6,991 bases of DNA from Chitinophagaceae bacterium (GTDB lineage Bacteria; Bacteroidota; Bacteroidia; Chitinophagales; Chitinophagaceae): positions 1 to 6,991 of the forward strand of contig JAJTCI010000127.1 of assembly GCA_021323155.1 (NCBI GenBank), written 5' to 3'. This document shows positions 1-5,623 of the stretch, one piece after another. Below the pieces are notes generated by a model. The model ran no database searches. It was given only the letters and a program-made list of their open reading frames with translations, and was not told the origin of the DNA. The position numbers were made by a program, and so were the translations under genes. Position 1 is the stretch's first letter, and the number at the start of each line of letters is the position of its first letter.

Positions 1-28
1 GCTGATCCTTTTGGGGGGTAGACAAACC

Positions 29-69
29 AAACAAGCCTGTCGCTGCGCTCCTTCGGGCTCGTTTATTTC
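29..69 (+). terminator. Possible opposing terminator hairpin, left copy
   Basis: AAACAAGCC at 29-37 pairs with GGCTCGTTT at 56-64 (eight pairs, one A-C mismatch), followed by ATTTC. It has the same arms and tail as the hairpin after the tRNA, but a longer and less stable loop. If it works, it would stop a plus-strand transcript entering from left of the window. Nothing in positions 1-20 identifies such a gene. Confidence 0.35.
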
Positions 70-105
70 TCCGCATTAGGAAGCAAGCTTCCCATGCTGC
101 GAAAT

Positions 106-139
106 AAACGAGCCCCTGGCTTTCGCCAGAGGCTTGTTT
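106..139 (-). terminator. Probable terminator of tRNA-Pro
   Basis: Read on the minus strand, this begins seven bases past the tRNA's last base. It forms a 15-bp stem with one A-C mismatch and one G-U wobble. The inner part is CTGGC-GAAA-GCCAG, closed by a GNRA tetraloop. The stem is followed by TTTATTTC, a short U-rich tail. Position right after a tRNA, strong stem and U-rich tail fit an intrinsic terminator, though the tail is not a clean U-run. Confidence 0.65.
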
Positions 140-145
140 GGTTTG

Positions 146-219
146 TCGGGTGGACTGGATTCGAACCAGCGACCTCTTGCACCCCATGCAAACGCGCTAC
201 CGGGCTGCGCTACCACCCG
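146..219 (-). tRNA. tRNA-Pro (anticodon GGG)
   Basis: On the minus strand this 74-base sequence folds as a complete cloverleaf. The acceptor stem is CGGGTGG with CCACCCG, the D arm GCGC with GCGC, the anticodon stem TTTGC with GCAAG, the variable loop AGGTC, and the T arm GCTGG-TTCGAAT-CCAGT. The seven-base anticodon loop ATGGGGT puts GGG at 185-183, which reads CCC and CCU codons. The C1-G72 pair, discriminator A73 (position 146) and D loop AGCCCGGTA are as expected of bacterial tRNA-Pro. CCA is not encoded; CAAAC follows A73, so CCA must be added after transcription. Expression is probably from the promoter at 249-280 and ends at the hairpin at 139-106. Confidence 0.96.
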
Positions 220-248
220 AACTGAGGTTGCCCTCTCCGGTAAGGCTG

Positions 249-280
249 CAAATATACCGGGTAAATGGGCATGCTCCAAA
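249..280 (-). promoter_or_regulatory. Bacteroidota-type promoter of tRNA-Pro
   Basis: On the minus strand, TTTG (280-277) is followed after 20 bases by TATATTTG (256-249). This matches the Bacteroidota primary-sigma consensus TTTG (-33) and TAnnTTTG (-7) at both boxes. Transcription should start near 242, about 20 bases before the tRNA 5' end. A 6-bp inverted repeat, CCGGTA (237-242) and TACCGG (255-260), brackets the -7 box. Confidence 0.75.
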
Positions 281-337
281 TGGGTTGTTTTGAGTTTCAC
301 CACGGCAGTTGGTTGGGATGAAAGCGACTGATTAAAC

Positions 338-392
338 AACGGGGTCGGCGCAGGCAGGCTCCTGGTGCAGGTGTGATTGGTCAGACCCCGTT
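338..392. repeat. Long-loop inverted repeat in the tRNA-Pro upstream gap
   Basis: AACGGGGTC at 338-346 is an exact reverse complement of GACCCCGTT at 384-392. The 37-base interior is G-rich and contains repeated GCAGG words. No coding frame is convincing here. It may be a hairpin RNA, a terminator without a U-run, or a dispersed palindrome. The rest of the 220-502 gap holds only the tRNA promoter, the possible promoter at 391-416 and the leader hairpin at 439-481. Confidence 0.6.
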
Positions 393-416
393 GAGACAGA
401 AAACGTGGTAAATTTG
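391..416 (+). promoter_or_regulatory. Possible promoter of the small membrane protein gene
   Basis: TAAATTTG at 409-416 matches the -7 consensus TAnnTTTG exactly. The nearest TTG (391-393) is 15 bases upstream, shorter than usual for this phylum. A start near 423 would give a leader of about 80 bases before the ATG at 503. A short inverted repeat, GTGGT (405-409) and ACCAC (424-428), flanks the box. Confidence 0.45.
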
Positions 417-438
417 AGGCAGAACCACTAAAATAATT

Positions 439-481
439 GGCTCGGCGTGAACCGGTTGTATTTTCAACCGCGCTAAAGCCA
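439..481 (+). other. Stem-loop in the presumed 5' leader
   Basis: CGGTTG (453-458) pairs with CAACCG (465-470) around a six-base loop. GCG and CGC add further pairs outside, and TGGCT (439-443) pairs with AGCCA (477-481). The element lies 22 bases before the membrane-protein start. I do not recognise it as a known riboswitch. Confidence 0.45.
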
Positions 482-502
482 TGCTTAGTTGAGGCGAAAT
501 AG

Positions 503-889
503 ATGCAAATGAATTTAGGTTATCCAATTAAGCATTGGCTCACAACCCTGGTCATATCACCAGCAATAATGATCGTAGGTGATACCATTGCCAATTCAAA
601 ATTAATGACGGATGCGATGGGGATATATTTTCTATTTGTTCTTTTTGGACTGATCTTTTCTATACCTGCATTATTAGTATACGTGATCATATTTGAATCA
701 ATTGCCCGAACGAATAGGTCCGCATTAATGGTTAAGACCATATTGAACCTGACAGGAGCTTTTGCCGTTTTAGTAACATTTTTAATAATAGATGGTTCAA
801 TGGCCAAAACGCCATCGATCGTTTATACTGTTGGACTTTTAATAGGAAGTCTTTTTTATAAAGTGAAAACGGATAAACCAAATGAATAA
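503..889 (+). CDS. Small four-helix membrane protein, unknown function
   Basis: A 128-residue protein I do not recognise. It has four hydrophobic segments at about residues 12-30, 39-64, 75-96 and 104-119, and a short charged C-terminus (KVKTDKPNE), so it should sit in the inner membrane. Small polar stretches join the helices, for example ARTNRS at 68-73. There is no signal peptide, metal-binding cluster or catalytic motif that I can see. The ATG at 503 is taken as the start; an in-frame ATG two codons later (509) is equally possible, since neither has a Shine-Dalgarno. Base composition stands out: 134 of 387 bases are G or C (about 35%), against 37 of 60 in a sample of trmH (1021-1080). Codons end mainly in A or T. 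That, and the isolated position, suggests acquisition by transfer or an expression-limited accessory gene. Open frame, hydrophobic pattern and upstream -7 box support a real gene. Confidence 0.7.
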   Translation: MQMNLGYPIKHWLTTLVISPAIMIVGDTIANSKLMTDAMGIYFLFVLFGLIFSIPALLVYVIIFESIARTNRSALMVKTILNLTGAFAVLVTFLIIDGSMAKTPSIVYTVGLLIGSLFYKVKTDKPNE

Positions 890-978
890 CAGGCCACCAA
901 GCTTTAAGGCGGTCCTTCATATTGTGACTTGAAAAATAATAATAAGGTTATTCCGTTTCTTTGCCCTGAAATCTGAAT

Positions 979-1575
979 ATGACTCCCGAACGTTCCTCAA
1001 AACTCACCAGCGTTTTAAACCACCGCCAGGCCGGCCTCACCGTGGTGATGGAGAATATAGAAGACCCGCACAATGTGTCCGCCGTTATGCGGACCTGCGA
1101 CGCGGTGGGCATACAGGACCTTTATATCCTCACCACCAAGATCCCGAAACACAAAAGATGGGGATACCGCAGCAGTAGCAGCGCGGCCAAATGGCTCACT
1201 GTGCACCAGTTCACCAACACGGAAGAATGCGTGGAGGCGCTGCGGAAGAACTATGATAAGATATACACGACGCACCTCGCCACCGAATCCACCGGTCTAT
1301 ACGAGCTGGATCTCACCCAAAGTATGGCACTGGTCTTTGGTAACGAACACGGCGGGCTGAGCGATGAGATCCGCCAGCTGGCCGATGGTAATTTCTGCAT
1401 CCCGCAGGTGGGCATCATCCGCAGCCTCAATATCTCGGTGGCCTGCGCTGTGACGGTCTACGAAGCGTTCAGGCAAAGGCAGGCGGCAGGGATGTATGGA
1501 CAGGCATCGTTGCCGGTGCAACGCATTAATGAACTGAGGGAGGAGTGGGGGTTTGAGGATGACAGTAGGCAGTAG
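979..1575 (+). CDS. trmH: TrmH-family tRNA (guanosine-2'-O-)-methyltransferase
   Basis: A 198-residue SPOUT-class methyltransferase, expected to use S-adenosylmethionine to methylate the 2'-OH of G18 in the tRNA D loop. All three SpoU motifs are present. Motif 1 is at about residues 25-44 (ENIEDPHNVSAVMRTCDAVG), with Asn32 and the catalytic-type Arg38. Motif 2 is FGNEHGGLSDE at 120-130. Motif 3 is IPQVGIIRSLNISVACA at 141-157, part of the trefoil knot that binds the cofactor. The N-terminus (TPERSSKLTSVLNHRQAGLT) and the RQRQAAGMY segment near the end resemble E. coli TrmH rather than the ribosomal enzyme RlmB. It is shorter than E. coli TrmH (229 residues), with a reduced C-terminal tail. 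No Shine-Dalgarno precedes the ATG. TTTCTTTG at 956-963 is a one-mismatch -7 box that may drive it. The last codons and the stop lie inside a heptamer repeat. G18 specificity is inferred from the family. Confidence 0.88.
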   Translation: MTPERSSKLTSVLNHRQAGLTVVMENIEDPHNVSAVMRTCDAVGIQDLYILTTKIPKHKRWGYRSSSSAAKWLTVHQFTNTEECVEALRKNYDKIYTTHLATESTGLYELDLTQSMALVFGNEHGGLSDEIRQLADGNFCIPQVGIIRSLNISVACAVTVYEAFRQRQAAGMYGQASLPVQRINELREEWGFEDDSRQ

Positions 1576-1593
1576 GGAGTTGGCAGTAGGCAG
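1561..1593 (+). repeat. Degenerate heptamer array A (GGCAGTA), overlapping the trmH stop
   Basis: Tandem seven-base units: GACAGTA, GGCAGTA, GGGAGTT, GGCAGTA and a partial GGCAG. The array begins within the last codons of trmH, and the second unit plus the next G supplies the TAG stop (1573-1575). Low-complexity heptamers of this kind occur between genes in various bacteria; a function is not evident. Confidence 0.8.
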
Positions 1594-1600
1594 AAAAGCA

Positions 1601-1635
1601 AGTGAACGGTGAATGGTGAGTGGTGAATGATGAAA
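1601..1635 (+). repeat. Degenerate heptamer array B (GGTGAAT)
   Basis: Five tandem seven-base units: AGTGAAC, GGTGAAT, GGTGAGT, GGTGAAT and GATGAAA. It follows array A after seven unrelated bases and has the same period but a different consensus. Together the two arrays fill most of the trmH-thioredoxin gap. Confidence 0.78.
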
Positions 1636-1664
1636 ATGGGACAGTGGCCGTTCCGGTATTTCGT

Positions 1665-1672
1665 TAACTTTA
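1665..1672 (+). promoter_or_regulatory. Weak -7-like box before the thioredoxin gene
   Basis: TAACTTTA differs from TAnnTTTG only in the last base. It ends six bases before the ATG at 1679, so the message would be leaderless or nearly so. No good -33 TTG lies at the right distance. Confidence 0.3.
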
Positions 1673-1678
1673 TATCAC

Positions 1679-2158
1679 ATGAAGAAGATATTTTTTATCC
1701 TTTGTTTGTTTATAGCGACGGCGTCTAACAGCCAGCAGATCAAGAGCGTGAAGATCGAAGACGTGGTGAACATGATCGATACGAGTACCACGCCACTGGT
1801 CGTGAACTTCTGGGCCAGCTGGTGCAAGCCCTGCGTGCACGAGATACCCTGGTTTGAAAAAACGGTGGCGAGCTTTAAAGCCCAGGGCGTAAAGATGATC
1901 CTGGTGAGCCTGGACTTTGACGCGGATTATAAAAGCGGCGCGCTGAAAAAGTTCGTCAAGAAAGAAGGGATCACTTCGCAGGTGGTTTGGCTGGATGAGA
2001 GTAACGCCGACCGCTTCTGCCCGCCGATCGATTCTTCCTGGGGCGGCTCCATCCCCGCCACACTGATGGTGAATAATAAAACGGGTTACCGCAAATTCTT
2101 CGAGTCCCAGCTAAGGGAAGAACGCCTGAAAGGAGAGATGAAAAAACTAGTGGAGTGA
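1679..2158 (+). CDS. Exported TlpA-like thioredoxin-fold oxidoreductase
   Basis: A 159-residue protein with an N-terminal signal peptide (MKKIFFILCLFIATASNS, probable cleavage before Gln19) and a single thioredoxin-fold domain. The active site is W48-C49-K50-P51-C52 inside NFWASWCKPC. The cis-proline expected opposite it is Pro126 in GGSIPATLMV. The strand FKAQGVKMILVSLDFD (66-81) fits the TlpA/ResA group. Cys9 lies inside the hydrophobic core and does not form a convincing lipobox, so I favour a soluble periplasmic protein. By family it would reduce or rearrange disulfides in envelope proteins, such as cytochrome c apoproteins or other exported substrates; the actual partner cannot be read from the sequence. 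An extra cysteine, Cys114 (RFCPP), is not part of the usual pair. The gene stands alone downstream of two repeat arrays. Its stop codon directly abuts that of the opposing barrel gene. Confidence 0.9.
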   Translation: MKKIFFILCLFIATASNSQQIKSVKIEDVVNMIDTSTTPLVVNFWASWCKPCVHEIPWFEKTVASFKAQGVKMILVSLDFDADYKSGALKKFVKKEGITSQVVWLDESNADRFCPPIDSSWGGSIPATLMVNNKTGYRKFFESQLREERLKGEMKKLVE

Positions 2159-4636
2159 TCAGTTGACGGGCGGTGTCTTCGCTTTTTCAGCCGCCTCTTT
2201 TTGTTTTTTCGCTTTATCGATCGCGTCTTTCTTCTGCTTGTCGCTGACGGTCGATTTCTTCTGCACACCTTTATTCAATTGCCAGCTGATCGCGAGACGG
2301 AAATTCCGTGTACGCGTCTGGTTGTGGCTTTCCAGTAAGAAGTTCTTCCCGTACGTGAACGTGGTGAACTGCTGAGCGCTGAACGGATCGATGATATTGA
2401 AGCTCACGTTGAGGCGCTTATTCAAGAACTTGTGCTGCACGCCCAGGTTCAGCCGAAGGTTGCTCCTGCTTCTTCCCTGCGGATCCGCGAAGCTGTTGTA
2501 ACGAGCGTTGCCTTCGAAAGTGAGGCGCGTATTCGCGGTATAGTTATAATTCAGGCTGGTGTAGAAGCTTCCGCCATCACGGTATTTATACAATAGCTTT
2601 TCCGCTTCGCCGTATTCGTTGAAATTGTAACCCGCGCTCGCGTTCATCCGGAACTTCTTGCTGAACGTATACCCACCCCATATGCTGGCTTCGTATTCGT
2701 TCCTGTCGGAGATATTCTGCCAGGTCACTTCGGTCTTACCGGATTCCACCAGGTTACGCACGCTGTTGAATACATCCTTTACGCGGTTGTAGCCGAGCGA
2801 AGTGTTGACGTAGAACTTTCCTTTATGGATTGACAGGTTCCAGTCGAAATTATCCGCTACCTGTGGCGCGAGGTAGGGATTGCCAAAGCGTGTATTGTAA
2901 GGATCGCCGTAATCGATGGCCGGGTTCAACTCGCCGATGCCCGGACGGCGAATATTCGCGCGGTAGACGAAACTCGTGTTCGTGGTCTTGTTGAATTCCT
3001 TGCGGATGGTGATATTCGGCAACGCGTTCCAATAATCATTGCTCACGTTCGGGCTGTTGCCTTTCAGGAATTTGAATTGCATGTCGGTCTGCTCCGCGAT
3101 CACACCCACGGTGATGCGCCAGCTGGTCTTAAGGGTAATACTCACCGCGGCGCGCGCCTGTAAGATCGCCTGCCGGAACTCGAAGTCGGTACTCAGGAGG
3201 TCGTTGTGCACGAACGTGCTGTCAATCTGCCTGTAAAAGCCCGTGTTGAGCGTGTTGTGATAATCATTACCTACGTACGACACACCGGTAGAAAGACTGC
3301 TGCCTTTCCATTTCAATGGCAGGTCATGGTTCAATCGCAGTGAATAGGCGCGGCTCTTATTATCCGTCAGCTGTTCCTGCGTGGAGTCAACTCCCGTTGG
3401 AAGAAAATCAGGATTCAGGAAGCGCTGGTAGAAGTCGCGGTCCTGTTCATTCTTGCCGATGTTGCCACTGGCGATGACGCGCAATGACTCGCCCGCTTTT
3501 TTTCCTTTCAGCCCATAGCTCAAGGTCAGGCCATGACTGTATCCCGTTCCATCGGAACCGATAGAACGCGTACTCATCTTATATACCTGCTGGTCTTTGT
3601 TGAGGTTGGTGTATCGCGTAGTGCTGACGTTGTCGAAGAAGTTGAGATTGCCCTGGTAAGTTATACTCGCGCTGTGCTTTTTGTTGAATTCATAGTCCAC
3701 CTGCGTTCTCAGGTTGGGCCGGAGGTTCTTATTGGTATAGCTTCCGTCGGTATGGAAATAATTGGTGGAGTCGGTACGGAAATTCTGCCTTCTCGAGTAA
3801 TTGCTGCCACTGAACTGGCTGGCACCAATGCCCACATTCAGGTTCACCGAGATCTTATTATGACGATACGACACGTTTGTTCCGAGGTTGCCCTCGCCAC
3901 GCGTACCCGCGCTCAGGTTCACACGGCCCACCCAGCCGATCTTTCCTTTTTTGGTGACGATGTTGATCACGCCACCGGCTTCGTTCGCGTATTGTGGTGG
4001 CGGGTTGGTCATCAGTTCGATCTTTTCAATGCTGCTGCCCGGTAAGCTTTCCAACAGGTCGGCGAGTTGCTGTGCATTGAGGTCGGTGGGCTTATCGTCG
4101 ATGAGTATCTTGGGTTCTTTACCTTTCAATAATATCTTGCCGGTGGGATCATTGCTGATCAGCGGCATGCTCTTGAGTATTTCCGAAGTGGTGGCGCCGG
4201 CGCTCAACGCGCTTTCTCCCACGTTATAAATGATCTTGCCGTCTTTATTTTCGATGAGCGGCTTCTCCGCATAGACGATCACTTCATCGAGGTTGTCCGA
4301 GGCCGCTTTTAGTTTGATATCGCCCAGGTTGAAATCGAAACGTTCCGCGCGCAGGTAGATGCTATCCATATTCAGCGTGGCATGTCCCATAAACATCGCC
4401 GTGAGGCGGTAGTAACCGAATTGCAGTTCCTGGAATTCGAACGCGCCGTTCTTATCGGTGATGGTGTTCTTCACCTGCGTGGTGTCGCTCAACAACGTGA
4501 GGCGAACAGTGCCATAAGCGGCGGCTTTTCCTTCGGCGGTAAGTACACTGCCGACGATGATACCGATATCTGTCTTGTCCTGCGCTGAAACGATCAGCGA
4601 TAGAGAGACGAATAATATGGTGAAGAATGGCTTCAT
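2159..4636 (-). CDS. TonB-receptor-like outer-membrane beta-barrel protein
   Basis: An 825-residue outer-membrane protein. A signal peptide covers residues 1-18 (ending VSA, before Gln19). A carboxypeptidase-regulatory-like beta-sandwich spans about 24-110 (GSVLTAEGKAAAYGTVRL, then TDKNGAFEFQEL). A TonB-dependent-receptor plug spans about 115-230, with LDEVIVYAEKPLIENKDGK, ILIDDKP and the plug-end signature GGVINIVTKKGK. The rest is a barrel of alternating aromatic strands resembling the Bacteroidota OMP_b-brl_3 group, ending near FRLAISWQL (779-787). The family is thought to move or bind a ligand at the outer membrane; no substrate can be read here, and I see no clear TonB box. About 38 residues follow the last strand, 12 of them lysine and many alanine, and end in PPVN. 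That is unusual, because such barrels normally finish at the final strand. The ATG overlaps the stop of the upstream DUF3078 gene (ATGA), indicating translational coupling. The 3' end abuts the convergent thioredoxin gene. Confidence 0.88.
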   Translation of the reverse strand: MKPFFTILFVSLSLIVSAQDKTDIGIIVGSVLTAEGKAAAYGTVRLTLLSDTTQVKNTITDKNGAFEFQELQFGYYRLTAMFMGHATLNMDSIYLRAERFDFNLGDIKLKAASDNLDEVIVYAEKPLIENKDGKIIYNVGESALSAGATTSEILKSMPLISNDPTGKILLKGKEPKILIDDKPTDLNAQQLADLLESLPGSSIEKIELMTNPPPQYANEAGGVINIVTKKGKIGWVGRVNLSAGTRGEGNLGTNVSYRHNKISVNLNVGIGASQFSGSNYSRRQNFRTDSTNYFHTDGSYTNKNLRPNLRTQVDYEFNKKHSASITYQGNLNFFDNVSTTRYTNLNKDQQVYKMSTRSIGSDGTGYSHGLTLSYGLKGKKAGESLRVIASGNIGKNEQDRDFYQRFLNPDFLPTGVDSTQEQLTDNKSRAYSLRLNHDLPLKWKGSSLSTGVSYVGNDYHNTLNTGFYRQIDSTFVHNDLLSTDFEFRQAILQARAAVSITLKTSWRITVGVIAEQTDMQFKFLKGNSPNVSNDYWNALPNITIRKEFNKTTNTSFVYRANIRRPGIGELNPAIDYGDPYNTRFGNPYLAPQVADNFDWNLSIHKGKFYVNTSLGYNRVKDVFNSVRNLVESGKTEVTWQNISDRNEYEASIWGGYTFSKKFRMNASAGYNFNEYGEAEKLLYKYRDGGSFYTSLNYNYTANTRLTFEGNARYNSFADPQGRSRSNLRLNLGVQHKFLNKRLNVSFNIIDPFSAQQFTTFTYGKNFLLESHNQTRTRNFRLAISWQLNKGVQKKSTVSDKQKKDAIDKAKKQKEAAEKAKTPPVN
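2169..2209 (+). terminator. Candidate thioredoxin terminator inside the opposing gene
   Basis: GGCGG (2169-2173) pairs with CCGCC (2191-2195), with a possible extra G-U pair and a loop of about 15-17 bases. The T-rich tract TCTTTTTGTTTTTT (2196-2209) follows. It starts 11 bases after the thioredoxin stop. The stem is short, but the T-tract is the strongest near any gene end here. On the other strand, the same bases encode the lysine-rich C-terminal tail of the barrel protein. Confidence 0.5.
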
Positions 4637-5592
4637 GTACCGGTGTTGCTTATCACGGGGGCAAATCTCATCAAAAATCCGATGCCGATGAGGCTTTTTA
4701 TTTGTAAGGCAGGACTGGTTTTGCTGTCGCGGAACAGCTTTACATCATCGTCGTAGATCAGGTCGAGATTGTATGTTGCCGAGAGGAACCGGTTTATCTT
4801 AAATGAGAAGACGTTCGTCATGAATATGTCGATGTTCTCGGGTTTGTTCCTGTAGTTGGAGAAGAGATCGGTCCTTCCTTTATACGTTACGTTCTTCGCG
4901 ATGTTGGTTGTGTAGTTCACGGACAGGTAAGCGCCAAACTCGTGGTGCACGTGTTCGCCGCGCGGCACGCCATACATCCCGGAGTCGGAAAGGCGCTGGT
5001 TGGCAACGATCACCCATCTTGAAGTGAGTGGGGAAACGAACAGCGAGAAACGCGAGTGCGGTTTATAATCCATACCCACCGATACCAGCGCATAGGCTGG
5101 TGACAGGAGAGTAGAAGCGAAAGTGGCTTTGCTGCCGGAGTAGGTGTATCCGTCGAAGAACTGCGTACGGAAATTAGCCAGCGCGGAGAGGTACCAGCGA
5201 TTGGCGGTATCTATCTTATATCCATATTTGGATAGGATATCGAACCGGTCGTCATTCTTGCGGCTGCCGAGACTGGAGGTCTGCATAAAGCCCAGGTTGA
5301 ACTCGAGGCTGTTGTCCCAGCTCTGCCTGCCTTTCTTATGGAATACGAAGTAATTGAAATAGGTGTTGAGCGATAGCGAGAACTGGTCGCCCCCCGCGGC
5401 CCAGTTGCTGAGTGAGCCCTGGGAGAGGTTGGCGTTCACCATGCCGCCCCGTTTCCAGGTCCATGGTATGGTGTCCACTTCTTTTTTGACATCCCTGAAA
5501 ACCTCGGTCGATAGTTTCCGGACCGTTATTTCCTGGGCCGTCGTGATGTTTGCGAGTAATAACAAAGCCAGGATGAGACTGTAGTTTTTCAT
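4633..5592 (-). CDS. DUF3078 family outer-membrane protein
   Basis: A 319-residue protein with a signal peptide (residues 1-19, ending TTA before Gln20). Next comes a mature N-terminus with DTIPWTWKRGG (40-50) and the motif LSQGSLSNWAAGGDQFSLS (56-74), the hallmark of Bacteroidota DUF3078 proteins. The remainder is a run of amphipathic beta-strands rich in Tyr, Phe and Asn (for example NTYFNYFVFHKKG, GYKIDTANRWYLSALANF). It ends at GIGFLMRF (303-310), a strand with a terminal aromatic, so an outer-membrane barrel is likely; family function is unknown. Nine residues follow that strand, and their end is fixed by the ATGA overlap with the next gene. It is first in a two-gene operon, probably from the -7 box at 5631-5624. 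No Shine-Dalgarno precedes the ATG, as is usual in this phylum. A role in assembling or assisting the co-expressed barrel is only an inference from coupling. Confidence 0.88.
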   Translation of the reverse strand: MKNYSLILALLLLANITTAQEITVRKLSTEVFRDVKKEVDTIPWTWKRGGMVNANLSQGSLSNWAAGGDQFSLSLNTYFNYFVFHKKGRQSWDNSLEFNLGFMQTSSLGSRKNDDRFDILSKYGYKIDTANRWYLSALANFRTQFFDGYTYSGSKATFASTLLSPAYALVSVGMDYKPHSRFSLFVSPLTSRWVIVANQRLSDSGMYGVPRGEHVHHEFGAYLSVNYTTNIAKNVTYKGRTDLFSNYRNKPENIDIFMTNVFSFKINRFLSATYNLDLIYDDDVKLFRDSKTSPALQIKSLIGIGFLMRFAPVISNTGT

Positions 5593-5623
5593 TCAGGTTT
5601 AAGCATTTAGTACCGCGCTGCGG

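Larger units (their letters stand above)
21..147. repeat. Nested inverted repeat: two opposed hairpin modules
   Basis: Positions 21-38 (GACAAACCAAACAAGCCT) are an exact reverse complement of 130-147. Positions 55-69 (GGGCTCGTTTATTTC) are an exact reverse complement of 101-115. The centre (about 73-97) is also palindromic, with GGAAGC at 79-84 facing GCTTCC at 87-92. Each half can fold alone, because AAACAAGCC pairs imperfectly with GGCTCGTTT. The two halves are therefore opposed copies of one hairpin module. The segment between the matching arms differs: 39-54 in the left copy, 116-129 in the right. The right copy begins at the last two bases of the tRNA-Pro gene. It may be a bidirectional terminator or a dispersed REP-like palindrome; the sequence alone does not decide. 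Confidence 0.85.

Noticed and set aside
21..147. tRNA-associated attachment site of an integrated element
   Set aside because: The repeat is inverted, not direct, and covers only two tRNA bases. No integrase or second tRNA 3'-end copy is in the window.
134..331. A 65-codon plus-strand frame across the tRNA (GLDSNQRPLAPHANALP)
   Set aside because: It is the antisense translation of tRNA-Pro; such frames are a known source of spurious proteins.
76..339. An 87-codon minus-strand frame
   Set aside because: It runs through the tRNA gene, its terminator and its promoter, and shows no protein-like pattern.
453..500. Integron-type attC recombination site before the AT-rich gene
   Set aside because: GTTGAGG near 489 resembles the core GTTRRRY but fails at the last base. 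No matching RYYYAAC lies at the right distance, and no second site follows the gene.
891..916. Terminator after the membrane protein gene
   Set aside because: AGG/CCT and ACC/GGT pair only with a bulge, and no T-run follows.
1561..1635. CRISPR-like array
   Set aside because: The units are seven bases, directly tandem and degenerate, with no spacers.
2145..2164. Minus-strand terminator for the barrel operon (AACT/AGTT then T6)
   Set aside because: The stem is only four A/T-rich pairs, too weak to support alone, although six T residues follow on the minus strand.
3533..4045. A 170-codon plus-strand frame opposite the barrel gene
   Set aside because: It is a shadow of the barrel gene's codon use; it has no domain pattern and no promoter or leader.
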